Source: Kiritimatiellia bacterium
Lineage (GTDB): Bacteria; Verrucomicrobiota; Kiritimatiellia; RFP12; UBA1067
Reading direction: 5' to 3'
NCBI GenBank assembly: GCA_017406465.1
Contig: JAFQYM010000002.1
Coordinates: 1 to 64,000, forward strand
DNA length: 64,000 nucleotides
Shown: one piece after another, positions 60,506 to 64,000 of the stretch
Layout of the letters: each line of letters opens with the position of its first letter
How positions within the stretch are numbered: the stretch's first letter is position 1
Position numbers and translations under genes: made by a program
The notes under the pieces: generated by a model
The model's database searches: none
The model's input: the letters and a program-made list of their open reading frames with translations, nothing else
What the model was told of the DNA's origin: nothing

Positions 60506-60531
60506 CTTTAATCTCCTCTCATTAGACACAA

Positions 60532-60558
60532 GGGGACGCAGCCGCCGGCCACGTCCCC
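60532..60558 (-). terminator. Hairpin between rpsG and the GH63 gene
   Basis: GGGGACG/CGTCCCC stem with an inner GGCCGGC palindrome, followed by only TTGTGT; probably a weak attenuator. Confidence 0.4.
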
Positions 60559-60585
60559 CGCGTTTGTTGGAAAAGCACTTGGCCG

Positions 60586-61095
60586 TTACCAGGCGTAATG
60601 CGCGAACGCCTTGTTGGCCTGCGCCATCTTGTGCACGTCGTCGCGCTTCTTGATGACGTTGCCCTGGCCCTGGAACGCGTCGATGATCTCGGCTGCGACG
60701 GCGGCGGGCATGCCCATGCCGTGGCGTGCGCCCGCGAACTGCGTCGTCCAGCGGAGGGCGAGCGAGAGCTGGCGGTTGGCGGCGATCGGCACGGGAACCG
60801 GGTAGGTCGTGCCGCCGACGCGGCGGGTCTTGACCTCGACCTGGGGCTTCATGTTGTCGATCGCGGCGGAAACGACCTCGAGCGGATCCTCGAACTGCTT
60901 CTCGTCCTTGACGAACTTGGAGGGATCCTCCTTCATCTTCTCGGCGACCTTCTCGATCGCGCCGTAGACGATCTTCTCGGCGACGGTCTTCTTGCCGTCC
61001 TTCATGATGACGCGGATCATGTGCGCGACGAGCTCGGAATTGAACTTCGGGTCGAGAACGACGCGCTTGACGATAGTCTTACCTCTGCGGCTCAT
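60586..61095 (-). CDS. rpsG: Ribosomal protein S7
   Basis: 169 residues, slightly longer than the common 156. MSRRGKTIVKRVVLDPKFNS, ARHGMGMP and the C-terminal KRDDVHKMAQANKAFAHYAW are the family ends. Follows rpsL by 3 nt, as in the str operon, but fusA and tuf do not follow. Confidence 0.97.
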   Translation of the reverse strand: MSRRGKTIVKRVVLDPKFNSELVAHMIRVIMKDGKKTVAEKIVYGAIEKVAEKMKEDPSKFVKDEKQFEDPLEVVSAAIDNMKPQVEVKTRRVGGTTYPVPVPIAANRQLSLALRWTTQFAGARHGMGMPAAVAAEIIDAFQGQGNVIKKRDDVHKMAQANKAFAHYAW

Positions 61096-61098
61096 GTC

Positions 61099-61482
61099 TT
61101 ACTTCTCCTCTTTCTTCTGGCGCTTCATGCCGTACTTCGAACGGCTGCGGTTGCGACCTGCGACGCCGAGGGAGTCGAGCTTGCCGCGGACGATGTGGTA
61201 GCGGACGCCAGGGAGGTCCTTCACACGGCCTCCGCGGACGAGCACGACGCTGTGCTCCTGGAGGTTGTGGCCTTCGCCGGGGATGTAGGCCGTGACTTCG
61301 ACACCGGTCGTGAGGCGCACACGGGCGACCTTGCGGAGGGCGGAGTTAGGCTTCTTGGGGGTCATCGTCTTGACGACGAGACAGACGCCGCGGCGCTGAG
61401 GGCAAGCCTTAAGCGCCGGCGACTTTGAATGCGACGCGAGGGGGCTGCGCCCCTTGCGGATCAACTGGTTGATTGTCGGCAT
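61099..61482 (-). CDS. rpsL: Ribosomal protein S12
   Basis: 127 residues. [32 protein letters not shown] and [20 protein letters not shown] are intact, with the streptomycin-sensitive Lys in both loops. AAGGAAAAA precedes the ATG. Confidence 0.97.
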   Translation of the reverse strand: MPTINQLIRKGRSPLASHSKSPALKACPQRRGVCLVVKTMTPKKPNSALRKVARVRLTTGVEVTAYIPGEGHNLQEHSVVLVRGGRVKDLPGVRYHIVRGKLDSLGVAGRNRSRSKYGMKRQKKEEK

Positions 61483-61519
61483 TTATCGTTTTTCCTTGTG
61501 CTTTTCCAAAGTGGGGGAT

Positions 61520-61528
61520 AGTATATCA
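61520..61528 (-). promoter_or_regulatory. Extended -10 (TGATATACT) of rpsL-rpsG
   Basis: Leader of about 30 nt with AAGGAAAA. Confidence 0.55.
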
Positions 61529-61532
61529 TTAA

Positions 61533-61934
61533 TTAGCCCCTCCTGACAAGGGGGCAAAACCAATTATCTGCAAAGCAGTGGAGCGGGGGTAAAAGGCCTG
61601 CGCCCGACCTGCTCGCTGAGCCGCGCCGCCCGATGGAGAGGCCTGCGCCCGACCTGCTCGCCCGACCCGCAGTTTGCGGGCACCCCACCGGCATGATTTT
61701 GACGCGCGCGCCTTCACGCGCGCCCTTTACGCTGGCGGTCAAAATCACGCCGGGCCCGCAAACCTGCTCTCGGGCGCCAGTCGGCTCTCCGGCCTCTGCG
61801 CTTCGCTCCGACCATCGGCGCGGCGTGGCGCGGCCTACGGCCTCGGCTTCGTCCCCATGCACGACGGCGTATTCAAGCAACGCATCCAGCCGCTTGATTT
61901 CCTCAATCGTTTCGTCTCTCTGTGGCATCGCCAT
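61533..61934 (-). CDS. Doubtful 133-residue ORF running into repeats
   Basis: The first 33 residues (MAMPQRDETIEEIKRLDALL, EYAVVHGDEAEAV) read like a real helical N-terminus and begin 20 nt after the hsdR-like stop. After that the frame enters the palindromic block and becomes low-complexity (RASRSGAGLSIGRRG, SASRSGAGLL). It may be a gene cut by insertion of the repeat block, or chance. Confidence 0.25.
   Translation of the reverse strand: MAMPQRDETIEEIKRLDALLEYAVVHGDEAEAVGRATPRRWSERSAEAGEPTGAREQVCGPGVILTASVKGAREGARVKIMPVGCPQTAGRASRSGAGLSIGRRGSASRSGAGLLPPLHCFADNWFCPLVRRG
61594..61860. repeat. GC-rich nested repeat block
   Basis: Two direct copies of a 23-bp unit (61594-61616 and 61639-61661; AGGCCTGCGCCCGACC start). 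Then nested inverted repeats: CCCGCA/TGCGGG near 61675, and GATTTTGAC (61695-61703) with GTCAAAATC (61738-61746) around a GCGCGCG hairpin. CCATCGGCGCGGCGTGGCG near 61813 resembles the 31.9-32.3 kb element. Confidence 0.6.
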
Positions 61935-61954
61935 ATACGCAACATTCCATCTGG

Positions 61955-64000
61955 CTATCTGTGAAGCACCTTATGCAGTGACGCGACAATAGTTATGTCA
62001 TCATCGTGGTCGATTGAGATGTCGGGATACTCGCGGTTGATTGAACGGAACAGAGTTTTACCGCCCTTCTTAACAAGCTTCTTCAACAAATACGCGCCAC
62101 CGAGTTCAGGATCGGACGCCTTATCGTTTCTCTGAACAAGAACGATTTGGTCGTCGTAATTTCCGCCACCAATCTTTCTTACGACGCAAAGATCGCCATC
62201 ATGGATTGTCGGCTCCATCGAGTCACCCTCGGCATGAACGACAACCATAGTCTTGTCGAGTCTTCCTATGCCCTCGGCCTTGACCCAGCCCTCCGGCTCT
62301 ATAATCTCACCATCACCCAACACGCCGCATGCCGCGCGAAGCGAATAGAGCGGCAAGTATTCACGAAACTTTAGCGCCTCTCCTACATCTGCAAGGATAG
62401 TGCCTGCATCATGTCTGTCGTGCGTGTCGATTTCCTCGAACTCCGTCGTGTCGACCCAGAGCTCACACTGGCGCATCACGGTCTTCAATGCGTCTGCCGC
62501 TTCGTCCGGCGGATACTTGTATTTCTTCAAAAGCCGCTTCACGAGCATACGCATGTGAGCCCTCGCGCTCTCGCGCTTATCCCAATCCACCGTCCGGTTA
62601 CGGCGCAGCTGATCGGTCAATTCCTTCGTGAGCTGGATGAGCGTGTCGTCGGTGTAGAACTTTCGCACTGCCTCGGGCTTCGCAAGCGCATCGTAAAACG
62701 CCGCCTCGTCCTCGGTAAGCCCCTTCGGCGTCGAGTCTATTCCCGCCTTGATCCTGTTGGCGAGTTCGATGAGCCGCTTGATAACCTCTTCGTTCGTGAT
62801 GTGCCCATTCACATACTCATTCATCGCGTTCGAAAGAAGCTGGCTGAACTCCTCGCTCTTCACGAGATTTCTCCGCGCATGGAGCTGTATGCTCTCCGTC
62901 AACAACTTCTTCAGTATCTCGACGGCGATGTTCTTCTCCTTCATCCGCCTGATCTCGGTGAGGAACGCCGCGTCGAAAAGCGACACCGCCGCCTTCTTGT
63001 CGGAAAACAGGTTGATGACTCCCTCGCTCGAAACAGATTCCCTCACCATGTCAGCGATGTGCGCGTTCAGTTCCGCAAGGCCCTTCTTCTCGCCGCCGGA
63101 CCCTGTCATCGTCCACTGGTTGATCATTCCCCTCACGGCTTCCATGAACCCCGCCTCGAATCTGTCGCTCTCTGGAATCAGCGCCGCGCAAAGCGAAAGC
63201 GCCTGCTTCATCAGATAGGCGTTTTCGAGGAAGATGTCCTTCTCGCGCTTCTTCTTTGTCGCCAGCAGGAAATTCACCGCGCCGTTGATCGCCTTTGCAC
63301 GCTCGAGGTCGGTGCCGTCAATGCCCTTTCCGTAGTCGTAGCCGTGCAGCTGCGCGCGGCAGACCTCGAGGTGCTCGTAGAACTTCGGCTTCGCGATCTT
63401 CGAGACGTCGGGGTTGCCGTACTTCTTTCGGTCGCGCACGGTGTACTCATGCATCGCCCGCTTCAGCTCAGACGCGATGCCGATGTAGTCGACGACAAGC
63501 CCGCCTTCCTTGTCCTTGTAGACGCGATTCACGCGCGCAATCGCCTGCATCAAGTTGTGCCCCGACATCGGCTTGTAGACATACATCGTATCGAGGCACG
63601 GAACGTCGAACCCTGTCAGCCACATGTCGACGACGATTGCGATCTTGAACGGCGAGTCGACGTCCTTGAACTTCTCCGCCCGCTCGAACCTGTCGCGCTT
63701 CGTGCCGACGATCTTGCGCCATTCCTCGGGGTCCTGGTTGCCCTCGGTCATCACGACCTGTATCTTGCCGGTCTTGCCCCACTCGGGGCGCAGTTTCAGG
63801 AAGCGCTTGTATATTTTCACCGCGATAGGACGCGAATACGCGACAATCATTGCCTTGCCCGCGAGATTGTCCTCGCGATAGTGCTCGTAGTGGTCGAGAA
63901 TATCGTCCACCAGCGAATTGACCGTGTCGTCGTGCCCGAGCAGCACTTCCATCTGCGACATGTCGCGCTTCGACTGCTCCACCACCACGTCGTCCGCCTC
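61955..64000 (-). CDS. hsdR: Type I restriction HsdR C-terminal part fused to S24/LexA-like peptidase (5' end outside window)
   Basis: 681 residues are visible and the frame is open at the right edge (EADDVVVEQSKR continues upstream), so the true start lies outside. The visible N-terminal part is the second helicase domain of HsdR (KAMIVAYSRPIAVKIYKRFL; LTGFDVPCLDTMYVYKPMSG; HNLMQAIARVNRVYKDKEGG, motif VI). A long helical DUF3387-like region follows (about 160-530). The last 135 residues are a LexA/S24 fold: HAEGDSMEPTIHDGDLCVV (nucleophile Ser) and GGAYLLKKLVKKGG (general-base Lys). The nuclease and first helicase domain would lie upstream. hsdM and hsdS are not in view. Confidence 0.85.
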   Translation of the reverse strand, partial: EADDVVVEQSKRDMSQMEVLLGHDDTVNSLVDDILDHYEHYREDNLAGKAMIVAYSRPIAVKIYKRFLKLRPEWGKTGKIQVVMTEGNQDPEEWRKIVGTKRDRFERAEKFKDVDSPFKIAIVVDMWLTGFDVPCLDTMYVYKPMSGHNLMQAIARVNRVYKDKEGGLVVDYIGIASELKRAMHEYTVRDRKKYGNPDVSKIAKPKFYEHLEVCRAQLHGYDYGKGIDGTDLERAKAINGAVNFLLATKKKREKDIFLENAYLMKQALSLCAALIPESDRFEAGFMEAVRGMINQWTMTGSGGEKKGLAELNAHIADMVRESVSSEGVINLFSDKKAAVSLFDAAFLTEIRRMKEKNIAVEILKKLLTESIQLHARRNLVKSEEFSQLLSNAMNEYVNGHITNEEVIKRLIELANRIKAGIDSTPKGLTEDEAAFYDALAKPEAVRKFYTDDTLIQLTKELTDQLRRNRTVDWDKRESARAHMRMLVKRLLKKYKYPPDEAADALKTVMRQCELWVDTTEFEEIDTHDRHDAGTILADVGEALKFREYLPLYSLRAACGVLGDGEIIEPEGWVKAEGIGRLDKTMVVVHAEGDSMEPTIHDGDLCVVRKIGGGNYDDQIVLVQRNDKASDPELGGAYLLKKLVKKGGKTLFRSINREYPDISIDHDDDITIVASLHKVLHR

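Overview
The window (about 58-60% GC by eye) looks like a chromosomal segment of a Gram-negative, polysaccharide-degrading bacterium of the Verrucomicrobiota/Kiritimatiellae type. This rests on a V/A-type ATPase locus with a DUF2764 gene, many Sec- or Tat-exported carbohydrate-active enzymes (GH95, CE15+GH16, GH63), BspA-type LRR, TRL and LA_2272-type envelope proteins, an Rhs locus and a nucleotidyl-signalling/FtsK operon. The phylum call is an inference, because no rRNA is present.

Layout. 1-4.2 kb: a partial membrane protein, an unusual REC-TM-histidine kinase, a double esterase and an O-antigen-ligase-like protein, all on the minus strand. 4.2-13.2 kb: an AT-richer accessory region with two orphan proteins, a fused remnant of a second kinase/ligase locus, a 78-residue GntR-type HTH, and an Rhs island. 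The island holds a full-length Rhs with an L,D-transpeptidase-like tip, an exported candidate immunity protein, an orphan Rhs tip and a DUF805 protein. Two 63-bp GTATAC-rich direct repeats flank the island. 13.2-18.2 kb: a large exported protein gene broken by an in-frame stop, a small exported protein, a CAT-anticodon tRNA, a His/Gly-rich protein and a sigma-like pair. 18.2-25.3 kb: CAZymes, a FAD oxidoreductase, polyprenyl synthase and purN. 25.4-31.8 kb: two DUF4143 ATPases and a Ser/Thr kinase-ECF sigma-LRR operon. 32-37.4 kb: a GH95 fucosidase divergent from an incomplete V-ATPase operon (E, DUF2764, A). 37.5-42.3 kb: TRL protein, tRNA-Pro, surface-repeat protein, GlyRS, GDPD and haemolysin III. 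42.4-50.6 kb: an overlapping plus-strand operon ftsH-cdaA-small CdaR-like-ftsK-HTH/TM-nagB-zinc ribbon-NUC1. 50.6-61.5 kb: minus-strand operons (rnfE-nrdR-oxidoreductase-DtxR-ZnR/EIIA-PBP; unknown-OppB-Crp; rpsL-rpsG-GH63). 61.5-64 kb: a repeat-rich gap and the C-terminal part of a type I restriction HsdR fused to an S24/LexA-like peptidase.

Common regulation. A TGnTATAAT-type extended -10 sits in front of most transcription units. In nine cases the ATG lies 0-4 nt from the predicted start of transcription, so leaderless mRNA appears routine here. These promoters were used to move several starts downstream. Most genes within operons overlap by ATGA or GTGA, which suggests translational coupling.

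The observations most worth following are the HsdR-S24 fusion, the leaderless promoter class, the Rhs/L,D-transpeptidase island with its flanking repeats, the palindromic repeat that has entered reading frames, and the kinase-sigma-LRR and zinc-ribbon/EIIA operons.
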